Part shown: positions 15,985-30,363 of the stretch, piece by piece
Layout: each line of letters opens with the position of its first letter
Numbering within the stretch: position 1 is the stretch's first letter
Program-made: the position numbers and the translations under genes
Assembly: GCA_963170055.1 (NCBI GenBank)
Contig: CAUJGJ010000015.1
Span: 213,109 to 277,108 of the forward strand
Direction of reading: 5' to 3'
Origin: Halisarca cf. caerulea
Taxonomy: Eukaryota; Porifera; Demospongiae; Chondrillida; Halisarcidae
DNA: 64,000 nt
The notes under the pieces: generated by a model
Database searches by the model: none
Seen by the model: the letters and a program-made list of their open reading frames with translations, nothing else
What the model was told of the DNA's origin: nothing

Positions 15985-18900
15985 ATGTTGGCATTAGCAC
16001 CAGCATATCCAACACTAAAAAAATACGCCCACAGAACTTCAGAAAGGTCATGTGTGTCCACTGGGAATGTGCGTGGTGCTAGTGCCAAATATTGGTATTG
16101 GCACCAGCATATCCAACATTACACTAATACGCCCACAGCACTTCAGAAAGGTCATGTGTGTCCACTGGGAATGTGCGTGGTGCTAGTGCCAAATATTGGT
16201 ATTGGCACCAGCATATCCAACATTACACTAATACGCCCACAGCACTTCAGAAAGGTCATGTGTGTCCACTGGGAATGTGCGTGGTGATAGTGCCAAATAT
16301 TGGTATTAGCACCAGCATATCCAACACTACACAAATACGCCCACAGCACTTCAGAAAGGTCATGTGTGTCCACTGGGAATGTGCGTGTTGCTAGTGCCAA
16401 ATGTTGGTATTAGCACCAGCATATCCAACACTACACAAATACGCCCACAGTAGTTAAGAAACTTCATGTGTGTCCACTGGGAATGTGTGTGGTTCTAGTG
16501 CCAAATTTCGGTATTAGCACCAGCATATATATCCAACACTACACAAATACACCCACAGCAGTTAAGAAACTTCATGTGTGTCCACTGGGAATGTGCGTGG
16601 TCTAGTGCCAAATATTGGTATTAGCACCAGCATATCCAACACTACACAAATACGCCCACAGCACTTCAGAAAGGTCATGTGTGTCCACTGGGAATGTGCG
16701 TGGTGCTAGTGCCAAATATTGGTATTAGCACCAGCATATCCAACACTACACAAATGCGCCCACAGCACTTCAGAAAGGTCATGTGTGTCCACTGGGAATG
16801 TGCGTGTTGCTAGTGCCAAATGTTGGTATTAGCACCAGCATATCCAACACTAAAAAAATACGCCCACAGAACTTCAGAAAGGTCATGTGTGTCCACTGGG
16901 AATGTGCGTGGTGCTAGTGCCAAATATTGGTATTGGCACCAGCATATCCAACACTACACAAATACGCCCACAGTAGTTAAGAAACTTCATGTGTGTCCAC
17001 TGGGAATGTGTGTGGTTCTAGTGCCAAATTTCGGTATTAGCACCAGCATATATATCCAACACTACACAAATACACCCACAGCAGTTAAGAAACTTCATGT
17101 GTGTCCACTGGGAATGTGCGTGGTCTAGTGCCAAATATTGGTATTAGCACCAGCATATCCAACACTACACAAATACGCCCACAGCACTTCAGAAAGGTCA
17201 TGTGTGTCCACTGGGAATGTGCGTGGTGCTAGTGCCAAATATTGGTATTAGCACCAGCATATCCAACACTACACAAATGCGCCCACAGCACTTCAGAAAG
17301 GTCATGTGTGTCCACTGGGAATGTGCGTGTTGCTAGTGCCAAATGTTGGTATTAGCACCAGCATATCCAACACTAAAAAAATACGCCCACAGAACTTCAG
17401 AAAGGTCATGTGTGTTCACTGGGAATGTGCGTGGTGCTAGTGCCAAATATTGGTATTGGCACCAGCATATCCAACATTACACTAATACGCCCACAGCACT
17501 TCAGAAAGGTCATGTGTGTCCACTGGGAATGTGCGTGGTGCTAGTGCCAAATATTGGTATTGGCACCAGCATATCCAACATTACACTAATACGCCCACAG
17601 CACTTCAGAAAGGTCATGTGTGTCCACTGGGAATGTGCGTGGTGATAGTTCCAAATATTGGTATTAGCACCAGCATATCCAACACTACACAAATACGCCC
17701 ACAGCACTTCAGAAAGGTCATGTGTGTCCACTGGGAATGTGCGTGTTGCTAGTGCCAAATGTTGGTATTAGCACCAGCATATCCAACACTACACAAATAC
17801 GCCCACAGTAGTTAAGAAACTTCATGTGTGTCCACTGGGAATGTGTGTGGTTCTAGTGCCAAATTTCGGTATTAGCACCAGCATATATATCCAACACTAC
17901 ACAAATACACCCACAGCAGTTAAGAAACTTCATGTGTGTCCACTGGGAATGTGCGTGGTCTAGTGCCAAATATTGGTATTAGCACCAGCATATCCAACAC
18001 TACACAAATACGCCCACAGCACTTCAGAAAGGTCATGTGTGTCCACTGGGAATGTGCGTGGTGCTAGTGCCAAATATTGGTATTAGCACCAGCATATCCA
18101 ACACTACACAAATGCGCCCACAGCACTTCAGAAAGGTCATGTGTGTCCACTGGGAATGTGCGTGTTGCTAGTGCCAAATGTTGGTATTAGCACCAGCATA
18201 TCCAACACTAAAAAAATACGCCCACAGAACTTCAGAAAGGTCATGTGTGTCCACTGGGAATGTGCGTGGTGCTAGTGCCAAATATTGGTATTGGCACCAG
18301 CATAACCAACATTACACTAATACGCCCACAGCACTTCAGAAAGGTCATGTGTGTCCACTGGGAATGTGCGTGGTGCTAGTGCCAAATATTGGTATTGGCA
18401 CCAGCATATCCAACATTACACTAATACGCCCACAGCACTTCAGAAAGGTCATGTGTGTCCACTGGGAATGTGCGTGGTGATAGTGCCAAATATTGGTATT
18501 AGCACCAGCATATCCAACACTACACAAATACGCCCACAGCACTTCAGAAAGGTCATGTGTGTCCACTGGGAATGTGCGTGTTGCTAGTGCCAAATGTTGG
18601 TATTAGCACCAGCATATCCAACACTACACAAATACGCCCACAGTAGTTAAGAAACTTCATGTGTGTCCACTGGGAATGTGTGTGGTTCTAGTGCCAAATT
18701 TCGGTATTAGCACCAGCATATATATCCAACACTACACAAATACACCCACAGCAGTTAAGAAACTTCATGTGTGTCCACTGGGAATGTGCGTGGTGCTAGT
18801 GCCAAATATTGGTATTAGCACCAGCATATCCAACACTACACAAATACGCCCACAGCACTTCAGAAAGGTCATGTGTGTCCACTGGGAATGTGCGTGTTGC

Positions 18901-19330
18901 TAGTGCCAAATGTTGGTATTAGCACCAGCATATCCAACACTAAAAAAATACGCCCACAGAACTTCAGAAAGGTCATGTGTGTCCACTGGGAATGTGCGTG
19001 GTGCTAGTGCCAAATATTGGTATTGGCACCAGCATAACCAACATTACACTAATACGCCCACAGCACTTCAGAAAGGTCATGTGTGTCCACTGGGAATGTG
19101 CGTAGTGCTAGTGCCAAATATTGGTATTGGCACCAGCATATCCAACATTACACTAATACGCCCACAGCACTTCAGAAAGGTCATGTGTGTCCACTGGGAA
19201 TGTGCGTGGTGATAGTGCCAAATATTGGTATTAGCACCAGCATATCCAACACTACACAAATACGCCCACAGCACTTCAGAAAGGTCATGTGTGTCCACTG
19301 GGAATGTGCGTGGTGCTAGTGCCAAATATT
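15985..19330 (+). repeat. Higher-order blocks with a TATATATCC insertion marker
   Basis: A block marked by GCATATATATCC (a short insertion), GTGTGTGGTTCTAGTG and TATTGGCACCAGC occurs at about 15,985, 16,820, 17,343, 18,178 and 18,910. Spacings are 835, 523, 835 and 732 bp, so whole and partial eight-unit blocks were copied. The copies are nearly identical, which implies recent amplification. Confidence 0.85.
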
Positions 19331-19969
19331 GGTATTAGCACCAGCATATCCAACACTACACAAATACGCCCACAGCACTTCAGAAAGGTCATGTGTGTCC
19401 ACTGGGAATGTGCGTGGTGCTAGTGCCAAATATTGGTATTAGCACCAGCATATCCAACACTAAAAAAATACGCCCACAGCACTTCAGAAAGGTCATGTGT
19501 GTGCACTGGGTATGTGCGTGGTGCTAGTGCCAAATATTGGTATTAGCACCAGCATATCCAACATTACACAAATACGCCCACAGCAGTTAAGAAACTTCAT
19601 GTGTGTCCACTGGGAATGTGCGTGGTGCTATTGCCAAATTTTGGTCTTAGAACCACCAATTCCAATAATACACAAATTTGTCCTCAGCAATACAGAATCG
19701 TCATGTGCATCAACTGGGAATGTGCGTAGGGGTTAGGGTTAGGGTTTTTTAATGTAACCATATGCCAAATATTTCTCTTAACACTAGCATATTTAAAACT
19801 ACACAAATATGCGTGCACAACTTCATAAACTTCGTGTGTGGGAATGTGCGTGGTGCTAGTGCCAAATATTGGTATTAGCACCAGCATATCCAACACTACA
19901 CAAATACGCCCACAGTAGTTAAGAAAGGTCATGTGTGTCCACTGGGAATGTGCGTGGTGCTAGTTCCAA

Positions 19970-22900
19970 ATATTGGTATTAGCACCAGCATATCCAACAC
20001 TACACAAATACGCCCACAGCACTTCAGAAAGGTCATGTGTGTCCACTGGGAATGTGCGTGGTGCTAGTGCCAAATATTGATATTAGCACCAGTATATCCA
20101 ACACTACACAAATACGCCCATAGCACTTCAGAAGGGTTATGTGTGTCCACTGGGAATGTGCGTGGTGCTAGTGCCAAATATTGGTATTAGCTCCAGCATA
20201 TCCAACACTACACAAATACGCCCACAGCACTTCAGAAAGGTCATGTGTGTCCACTGGGAATGTGCGTGGTGCTAGTGCCAAATATTGGTATTAGCACCAG
20301 CATATCCAACACTACACAAATACGCCCACAGCACTTCAGAAAGGTCATGTGTGTCCACTGGGAATGTGCGTGGTGCTAGTGCCAAATATTGGTATTAACA
20401 CCAGCATATCCAACACTACACAAATACGCCCACAGCACTTCAGAAAGGTCATGTGTGTCCACTGGGAATGTGCGTGGTGCTAGTGCCAAATATTGATATT
20501 AGCACCAGTATATCCAACACTACACAAATACGCCCATAGCACTTCAGAAGGGTTATGTGTTTTCACTGGGAATGTGCGTGGTGCTAGTGCCAAATATTGG
20601 TATTAGCTCCAGCATATCTAACACTACACAAATACGCCCACAGCACTTCAGAAAGGTCATGTGTGTCCACTGGGAATGTGCGTGGTGCTAGTGCCAAATA
20701 TTGGTATAAGCACCAGCATGTCCAACACTACACAAATACGCCCACAGCACTTCAGAAAGGTCATGTTTGTCCACTGGGAATGTGCGTGGTGCTAGTGCCA
20801 AATATTGGTATTAGCACCAGCATATCCAACATTACACAAATACGCCCACAGCAGTTAAGAAACTTCATGTGTGTCCACTGGGAATGTGCGTGGTGCTATT
20901 GCCAAATTTTGGTCTTAGAACCACCAATTCCAATAATACACAAATTTGTCCTCAGCAATACAGAAACGTCATGTGCATCAACTGGGAATGTGCGTAGGGG
21001 TTAGGGTTAGGGTTTTTTAATGTAACCATATGCCAAATATTTCTCTTAACACTAGCATATTTAAAACTACACAAATATGCGTGCACAACTTCATAAACTT
21101 CGTGTGTGGGAATGTGCGTGGTGCTAGTGCCAAATATTGGTATTAGCACCAGCATATCCAACACTACACAAATACGCCCACAGCACTTCATAAACTTCGT
21201 GTGTGTCCAGTGGGAATGTGCGTGGTGCTAGTGCCAAATATTGGTATTAGGACCATTATATCCAACACTACACAAGTACGCCCACAGCACTTCAGAAACT
21301 TCATGTGTGTCCACTGGGAATGTGCGTGGTTGTAGTGCCAAATAATGGTATTAGTACCAGCATATCCAACACTACACAAATACACCCACAGTACTTCAGA
21401 AACTTCATAATATTCCACTGGGAATGTGCGTGGTGCTATAGCAAAATAATGGTCTTAGAACCACCAAGTCTAATAATACTCAATTTTGACCTCAGCAAAA
21501 AGGAAACTTGATGTACATCAACTGGGAATGTGTGTAGGGGTTAGGGTTAGGGTTTTTTAAGGTAACCATATGCCAAATATTGGTCTTAACACTAGAATAT
21601 TTGAAACTACACAGATATGCCCGCAAAACTTCAGAAACCTCATGTGTGGGAATGTGCGTGGTGCTAGTGACAAATATTGATATTAGCTTCAGCATATCCA
21701 ACACTACACAAATACGCTCACAACACTTCAGAAACTTCATGTGTTTCAAGTGGGAATGTGCGTGGTGCTCGTGCCAAATATTATTGTAAGCACCAGCATA
21801 TAGAACACTACACAAATACGCCCACAGCTCTTAAGAAACTTCATGTGTGTCCACTGGGAATGTGCGTGGTGCTAGTGAATAATATTGGTATTAGCACCAG
21901 CATATCCAACACTACACAATACTCCCACAGCACTTCAGAAACTTCATGTGTGTCCACTGGGAATGTGCGTGGTGCTAGTGAGAAATAATGGTATTAGCAC
22001 CAGCACATCTAACACTACATACATACGCCCACAGCACTTCAAAAACTTCATGTGTGTCCAGATTGAATGTGCGTGCTTCTAGTGACAAACATTGGTATTA
22101 GCACCGGCATATCCAACACTACACAAATACACCCACAGCACTTCAGAAACTTCATGTGTGTCAAGTGGGAATGTGTGTGGTACTAGTGACAAATATTGGT
22201 ATTAGTACCAGCATATCCAACACTACACAAATACACCCACAGCACTTCAGAAACTTCATGTGTGTCCACTGGGAATGTGCGTGGTGCTAGTGACAAATAG
22301 TGGTATTAGCACCACCAATTCCAACAATACACAAATACGCCCACAGCACTTCATCAACTTCATGTGTATCCAGAGAAGGAATGTGCGTGGTCCTAGTGCC
22401 AAATATTGGTATTAGCACCAGCATATCCAACACTACACAAATGTGCCCACAGTTCTTCAGAAACTTCATGTGTGTCCACTGGGAATGTGCGTGGTGCTAG
22501 TGAAAATTATTGGTATTTGCACCATCATATCCAACACTACACAAATTCCCCCACAAAACTTCAGAAACTTCATGTGTGTCCACTGGGAATGTGCGTGATG
22601 CTAGTGAAAATTATTGGTATTAGCACCAGTGTATCTAACACTACACAAATACGCCCACAATACTTCAGAAACTTTGTGTTTCCAGTGGGAATATGCGTGG
22701 TGCTAGTGCCATATTTTCGTGTTAGGACCAGTATATCCAACACTACACAAATTCGCCCACAGCACTTCAGAAACTTCATGTGTGTCAACCGGGAATGTGC
22801 GTGGTGGTAGTGATAAATACTTGTATTAGCATTAGCATATCCAACACTACACAAATACGCCCTCAAAACTACAGAAACTTCATGTGTGTTCAGTGGGAAA

Positions 22901-25900
22901 GTGCGTGGTGCTACTGACAAATATTGGTATTAGCACCAGCATATCCAACACTACACAAATACGCCCACAGCACTTCAGAAAGGTCATGTGTGTCCACTGG
23001 GAATGTGCGTGGTGCTAGTGCCAAATATTGATATTAGCACCAGTATATCCAACACTACACAAATACGCCCATAGCACTTCAGAAGGGTTATGTGTGTCCA
23101 CTGGGAATGTGCGTGGTGCTAGTGCCAAATATTGGTATTAGCTCCAGCATATCCAACACTACACAAATACGCCCACAGCACTTCAGAAAGGTCATGTGTG
23201 TCCACTGGGAATGTGCGTGGTGCTAGTGCCAAATATTGGTATTAGCACCAGCATATCCAACACTACACAAATACGCCCACAGCACTTCAGAAAGGTCATG
23301 TGTGTCCACTGGGAATGTGCGTGGTGCTAGTGCCAAATATTGGTATTAACACCAGCATATCCAACACTACACAAATACGCCCACAGCACTTCAGAAAGGT
23401 CATGTGTGTCCACTGGGAATGTGCGTGGTGCTAGTGCCAAATATTGATATTAGCACCAGTATATCCAACACTACACAAATACGCCCATAGCACTTCAGAA
23501 GGGTTATGTGTTTTCACTGGGAATGTGCGTGGTGCTAGTGCCAAATATTGGTATTAGCTCCAGCATATCTAACACTACACAAATACGCCCACAGCACTTC
23601 AGAAAGGTCATGTGTGTCCACTGGGAATGTGCGTGGTGCTAGTGCCAAATATTGGTATAAGCACCAGCATGTCCAACACTACACAAATACGCCCACAGCA
23701 CTTCAGAAAGGTCATGTTTGTCCACTGGGAATGTGCGTGGTGCTAGTGCCAAATATTGGTATTAGCACCAGCATATCCAACATTACACAAATACGCCCAC
23801 AGCAGTTAAGAAACTTCATGTGTGTCCACTGGGAATGTGCGTGGTGCTATTGCCAAATTTTGGTCTTAGAACCACCAATTCCAATAATACACAAATTTGT
23901 CCTCAGCAATACAGAAACGTCATGTGCATCAACTGGGAATGTGCGTAGGGGTTAGGGTTAGGGTTTTTTAATGTAACCATATGCCAAATATTTCTCTTAA
24001 CACTAGCATATTTAAAACTACACAAATATGCGTGCACAACTTCATAAACTTCGTGTGTGGGAATGTGCGTGGTGCTAGTGCCAAATATTGGTATTAGCAC
24101 CAGCATATCCAACACTACACAAATACGCCCACAGCACTTCATAAACTTCGTGTGTGTCCAGTGGGAATGTGCGTGGTGCTAGTGCCAAATATTGGTATTA
24201 GGACCATTATATCCAACACTACACAAGTACGCCCACAGCACTTCAGAAACTTCATGTGTGTCCACTGGGAATGTGCGTGGTTGTAGTGCCAAATAATGGT
24301 ATTAGTACCAGCATATCCAACACTACACAAATACACCCACAGTACTTCAGAAACTTCATAATATTCCACTGGGAATGTGCGTGGTGCTATAGCAAAATAA
24401 TGGTCTTAGAACCACCAAGTCTAATAATACTCAATTTTGACCTCAGCAAAAAGGAAACTTGATGTACATCAACTGGGAATGTGTGTAGGGGTTAGGGTTA
24501 GGGTTTTTTAAGGTAACCATATGCCAAATATTGGTCTTAACACTAGAATATTTGAAACTACACAGATATGCCCGCAAAACTTCAGAAACCTCATGTGTGG
24601 GAATGTGCGTGGTGCTAGTGACAAATATTGATATTAGCTTCAGCATATCCAACACTACACAAATACGCTCACAACACTTCAGAAACTTCATGTGTTTCAA
24701 GTGGGAATGTGCGTGGTGCTCGTGCCAAATATTATTGTAAGCACCAGCATATAGAACACTACACAAATACGCCCACAGCTCTTAAGAAACTTCATGTGTG
24801 TCCACTGGGAATGTGCGTGGTGCTAGTGAATAATATTGGTATTAGCACCAGCATATCCAACACTACACAATACTCCCACAGCACTTCAGAAACTTCATGT
24901 GTGTCCACTGGGAATGTGCGTGGTGCTAGTGAGAAATAATGGTATTAGCACCAGCACATCTAACACTACATACATACGCCCACAGCACTTCAAAAACTTC
25001 ATGTGTGTCCAGATTGAATGTGCGTGCTTCTAGTGACAAACATTGGTATTAGCACCGGCATATCCAACACTACACAAATACACCCACAGCACTTCAGAAA
25101 CTTCATGTGTGTCAAGTGGGAATGTGTGTGGTACTAGTGACAAATATTGGTATTAGTACCAGCATATCCAACACTACACAAATACACCCACAGCACTTCA
25201 GAAACTTCATGTGTGTCCACTGGGAATGTGCGTGGTGCTAGTGACAAATAGTGGTATTAGCACCACCAATTCCAACAATACACAAATACGCCCACAGCAC
25301 TTCATCAACTTCATGTGTATCCAGAGAAGGAATGTGCGTGGTCCTAGTGCCAAATATTGGTATTAGCACCAGCATATCCAACACTACACAAATACACCCA
25401 CAGCACTTCAGAAACTTCATGTGTGTCAAGTGGGAATGTGTGTGGTACTAGTGACAAATATTGGTATTAGTACCAGCATATCCAACACTACACAAATACA
25501 CCCACAGCACTTCAGAAACTTCATGTGTGTCCACTGGGAATGTGCGTGGTGCTAGTGACAAATAGTGGTATTAGCACCACCAATTCCAACAATACACAAA
25601 TACGCCCACAGCACTTCATCAACTTCATGTGTATCCAGAGAAGGAATGTGCGTGGTCCTAGTGCCAAATATTGGTATTAGCACCAGCATATCCAACACTA
25701 CACAAATGTGCCCACAGTTCTTCAGAAACTTCATGTGTGTCCACTGGGAATGTGCGTGGTGCTAGTGAAAATTATTGGTATTTGCACCATCATATCCAAC
25801 ACTACACAAATTCCCCCACAAAACTTCAGAAACTTCATGTGTGTCCACTGGGAATGTGCGTGGTGCTAGTGAAAATTATTGGTATTAGCACCAGTGTATC

Positions 25901-26185
25901 TAACACTACACAAATACGCCCACAATACTTCAGAAACTTTGTGTTTCCAGTGGGAATATGCGTGGTGCTAGTGCCATATTTTCGTGTTAGGACCAGTATA
26001 TCCAACACTACACAAATTCGCCCACAGCACTTCAGAAACTTCATGTGTGTCAACCGGGAATGTGCGTGGTGGTAGTGATAAATACTTGTATTAGCATTAG
26101 CATATCCAACACTACACAAATACGCCCTCAAAACTACAGAAACTTCATGTGTGTTCAGTGGGAAAGTGCGTGGTGCTACTGACAA
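19970..26185 (+). repeat. Tandem duplication of a 2,951-bp satellite segment
   Basis: Copy A is about 19,970-22,920 and copy B about 22,921-26,185. Corresponding positions are offset by exactly 2,951 bp over most of the length (20,597 to 23,548; 21,188 to 24,139; 22,300 to 25,251). Copy B carries an extra internal duplication of about 314 bp (three units, around 25,250-25,565), after which the offset becomes 3,265. The copies are almost identical even though the units inside each copy are strongly diverged, so this is a late segmental event on an old satellite. Confidence 0.9.
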
Positions 26186-29100
26186 ATATTGGTATTAGCA
26201 CCAGCATATCCAACACTACACAAATACGCCCAAAGCTCCTAAGAAACTTCATGTGTGTCCACTGGGAATGTGCGTGGTGCTAGTGAAATATATTTGTATA
26301 ATCACCAGCATATAGAACACTACACAAATACGCCCACAGCACTTCAGAAACTTCAGTTGTGTCCACTGGGAATGTGCGTGGTGCTAGTGCGAAATATTGG
26401 TCTTAGAACCACCAATTCAAACACTACTCAAATATGTCCACAGCTAAACAGAAACTTGATGTGTATCAACTGGGAATGTGTGTAGGGGCTAAGGTTAGTT
26501 TTTTTTTAAGGTAACCATATGCCAAATATTGGTCTTAACACCAGCATACTTGAAACTACACAGATATGCCCGCAAAAATTCAGAAACCTCATATGTGGGA
26601 ATGTGCGTGGTGCTAGTGCCAAATATTGGTATTAGCACCAGCATATCCAACACTACACAAATACGCCCACAGCACTTCAGAAACTTCATGTGTGTATACT
26701 GGGAATGTGCGTAGTGCTAGTGACAAATATTGGTATTAGCACCAGCATATCCAACACTACACAAATACTCCCACAGCACTTCAGAAACGTCATGCGAGTC
26801 CACTGGGAATGTGCGTGGTGCTAGTGACAAATATTGGTATTAGCACCAGTATATCCAACACTGCACAAATACGCCCACAGCACTTCAGAAACTTCATGTG
26901 TGTCCACTGGGAATGTGCGTGGTGCTAGTGACAAACATTGGTATTAGAAACATCATATCCAACACTACACAAATACGCCCACAGCTGTTCAGAAACGTCA
27001 TGCGTGTCAACTGGGAATGTGGGTGGTGCTAGTGACAAATATTGGTATTAGCACCAGCATATCCAACACTACACAAATACGCCCACAGCACTTTAGAAAC
27101 TTCATGTGTGTCTACTGGGAATGTGCGTGGTGCTAGTGACATATGTTGGTATTAGTACCAGCATATCCAACACTACATACATACGCCCACAGCACTTCGA
27201 AAACTTCATGTGTGTCCAGATGGAATGTGCATGCTTCTAGTGACAAATATTGGTATTAGCAACGGAATATCCAACAATACACAAATACGCCCTCAGAACT
27301 TCAGAAACTTCAGGTGTGTCCAGTGGAAATGTTCGTGGTGCTACTGACAAATATTGGTATTAGCACCAGCATATCCAACACTACACAAATACGGCCACAG
27401 CACTTCAGAAACTTCATGTGTGGCAACTGGGGAATGTGCGTGGTGCTAGTGACAAATATTGGTATTAGCACCAGCATATCCAACACTACACATATACGCC
27501 CACAGCATTTTAGAAACTTCATGTGTGTCCAGATGGTATGTGCGTGATACTAGTGACAAATATTGGTATTAGCACCACCACATCCAACACTGCACAAATA
27601 CGCCCACAGCACTTCAGAAACTTCATGTGTGTCAAGTGGGAATGAGTGTGGTGCTAGTGACAAATATTGGTATTAGCACCAGCATATCAAACACTACATA
27701 AATACGCCCACAGCCCTTCAGAAACTTCATGTGTGTCCACTGGGTAATTGCGTGGTGCTAGTGCCAAATATTGGTATGAGCACCAGCATATACTCCCACA
27801 ACACTTCTGAAATTTGATGTGTGTCCACTGGGATTTGCGTGGTGCTAGTGACAAATATTGGTTTTAGAACCACCATATTAAACACTACACAAATACGCAC
27901 AGAGATTTTCAGAAACTTCATGTGTGTCCACTGCAAAAGTGCATGGTGCTAGTGCCAAATAATGGTATTAGAACCAGCATATCCAACAATACACAAATAC
28001 GCCCACAGCACTTCAGAAACTTCATGTGTGTCCACTAGGAAATTGCGTGGTGTTAGTGACAAATATTGGTATTAGCACCAGCAAATACTCCCACAACACT
28101 TCTGAAATTTCATGTGTGTCCACTGGAATGTGCGCGGTGCTAGTGACAAATATTGATATTAGCTTCAGAATATCCAACACTACACAAATACGTCCACAAC
28201 ACTTCAGAAACTTCATGTGTTTCAAGTGGGAATGTGCGTGGCGCTTGTGCCAAATATTATTGTAAGCACCAGCATATAGAACACTACACAAATACGCCCA
28301 CAGCTCTTAAGAAACTTCATGTGTGTCCACTGGGAATGTGCGTGGTGCTAGTGAAAAATATTGGTATTAGAACCAGCATATCCAACACTACACAATACTC
28401 CCACAGCACATCAGAAACTTCATGTGTGTCCACTGGGAATGTGCGTGGTGCTAGTGAGAAATAATGGTATTAGCACCAGCACATCTAACACTACATACAT
28501 ACGCCCACAGCACTTCTAAAACTTCATGTGTGTCCAGATTGAATGTGCGTGCTTCTAGTGACAAATATTGGTATTAGCACCCGCATATCCAACACTACAC
28601 AAATACGCCCACAGCACTTCATCAACTTCATGTGTATCCAGAGGGAATGTGCGTGGTGCTAGTGACAAATATTGGTATTAGCACCAGCAAATACTCCCAC
28701 AACACTTCTGAAATTTCACGTGTGTCCACTGGAAATGTGCGTGGTGCTAGTGACAAATATTGGTATTAGCACCAGCATATCCAACTCTACACAAATACTC
28801 CCACAGCACTTTAGAAACTTCATGTGTGTCCACTGGGAATGTGTGTGGTGCTAGTGAGAAATAATGGTATTAGCACCAGCACATCTAACACTACATACAT
28901 ACGCCCACAGCACTACAAAAATTTCATGTGTGTCCAGATTGAATGTGCGTGCTTCTAGTGACAAATATTGGTATTAGCACCAGCATATCCAACACTACAC
29001 AAATACACCCACAGCACTTCAGAAACTTCATGTGTGTCCACTGGGAATGTGCATGGTGCTAGTGACATATATTGGTATTAGCACCATCATATCCAGCACT

Positions 29101-29265
29101 ACATACATACGCCCAAAGCACTTCAGAAACTTCATGTGTGTCTACTGGGAATGTGCGTGGTGCTAGTAAAAATATTGGTATTAGCACCAGTATCTCAAAC
29201 ACTACACAAATACTCCCACACCACTTCAGAAACTTCATATTTGTCAACTGGGAATGTGCGTAGTG

Positions 29266-29535
29266 CTAGTGACAATTTGTGTTATGTTGGATATGCTGGT
29301 ACTAATACCAATATTTGTCACTAGCACCACGCACATTTCCAGTGGGCACACATGAAGTTACTGAAGTGCTGTGGGCGTATTTGTGTAGTGTTGGATATGC
29401 TGGTGCTAATACCAACATTTGTCACTAGTACCACGCACATTCCCAGTTGACACACATGAAGTTTCTGAAAATCTGTGGGCGTATTTGTGTAGTGTTTAAT
29501 ATGGTGGTTCTAAAACCAATATTTGTCACTAGCAC
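29266..29535 (-). repeat. Inverted segment inside the 104-bp array, copy 1
   Basis: About 2.6 satellite units are read on the opposite strand, for example ccacgcacatttccagtg and gtgggcgtatttgtgtag. The left junction joins GCTAGTGACA to ATTTGTGTTATG. The right junction passes from TTTGTCACTAGCAC straight into TTCAGAAATG, sharing the pentamer AGCAC with the normal CCCACAGCACTTCAG order. Confidence 0.9.
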
Positions 29536-30093
29536 TTCAGAAATGTCATGCGAGTCCACTGGGAATGTGCGTGGTGCTAGTGACAAATATTGGTATTAGC
29601 ACCAGCATATCCAACACTGCACAAATACTCCCACTGCATTCAGAAAGGTCATGTGTGTCCACTGGGAATGTGCGTGGTGCTAGTGAGAAATAATGGTATT
29701 AGCACCAGCACATCTAACACTACATGCATACGCCCACAGCACTACAAAAACTTCATGTGTGTCCAGATTGAATGTGCGTGCTTCTAGTGACAAATATTGG
29801 TATTAGCACCAGCATATCCAACACTACACAAATACACCCACAGCACTTCAGAAACTTCATGTGTGTGCACTGGGAATGTGCATGGTGCTAGTGACATATA
29901 TTGGTATTAGCACCATCATATCCAACACTACATACATACGCCCAAAGCACTTCAGAAACTTCATGTGTGTCTACTGGGAATGTGCGTGGTGCTAGTAAAA
30001 ATATTGGTATTAGCACCAGTATCTCAAACACTACACAAATACTCCCACACCACTTCAGAAACTTCATATGTGTCAACTGGGAATGTGCGTAGT

Positions 30094-30363
30094 GCTAGTG
30101 ACAATTTGTGTAATGTTGGATATGCTGGTACTAATACCAATATTTGTCACTAGCACCACGCACATTTCCAGTGGGCACACATGAAGTTTCTGAAGTGCTG
30201 TGGGCGTATTTGTGTAGTGTTGGATATGCTGGTGCTAATACCAACATTTGTCACTAGCACCACGCACATTCCCAGTTGACACACATGAAGTTTCTGAAAA
30301 TCTGTGGGCGTATTTGTGTAGTGTTTAATATGGTGGTTCTAAAACCAATATTTGTCACTAGCA
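30094..30363 (-). repeat. Inverted segment inside the 104-bp array, copy 2
   Basis: Near-identical copy of the inverted segment at 29,266-29,535, displaced by 829 bp (eight units), with the same two junctions. The inversion therefore happened once and was then duplicated together with its flanks as part of an eight-unit block. Confidence 0.9.

Noticed and set aside
19728..24509. A true telomere
   Set aside because: Only two to three hexamers per site, embedded in satellite units and in several places; interstitial motif only.
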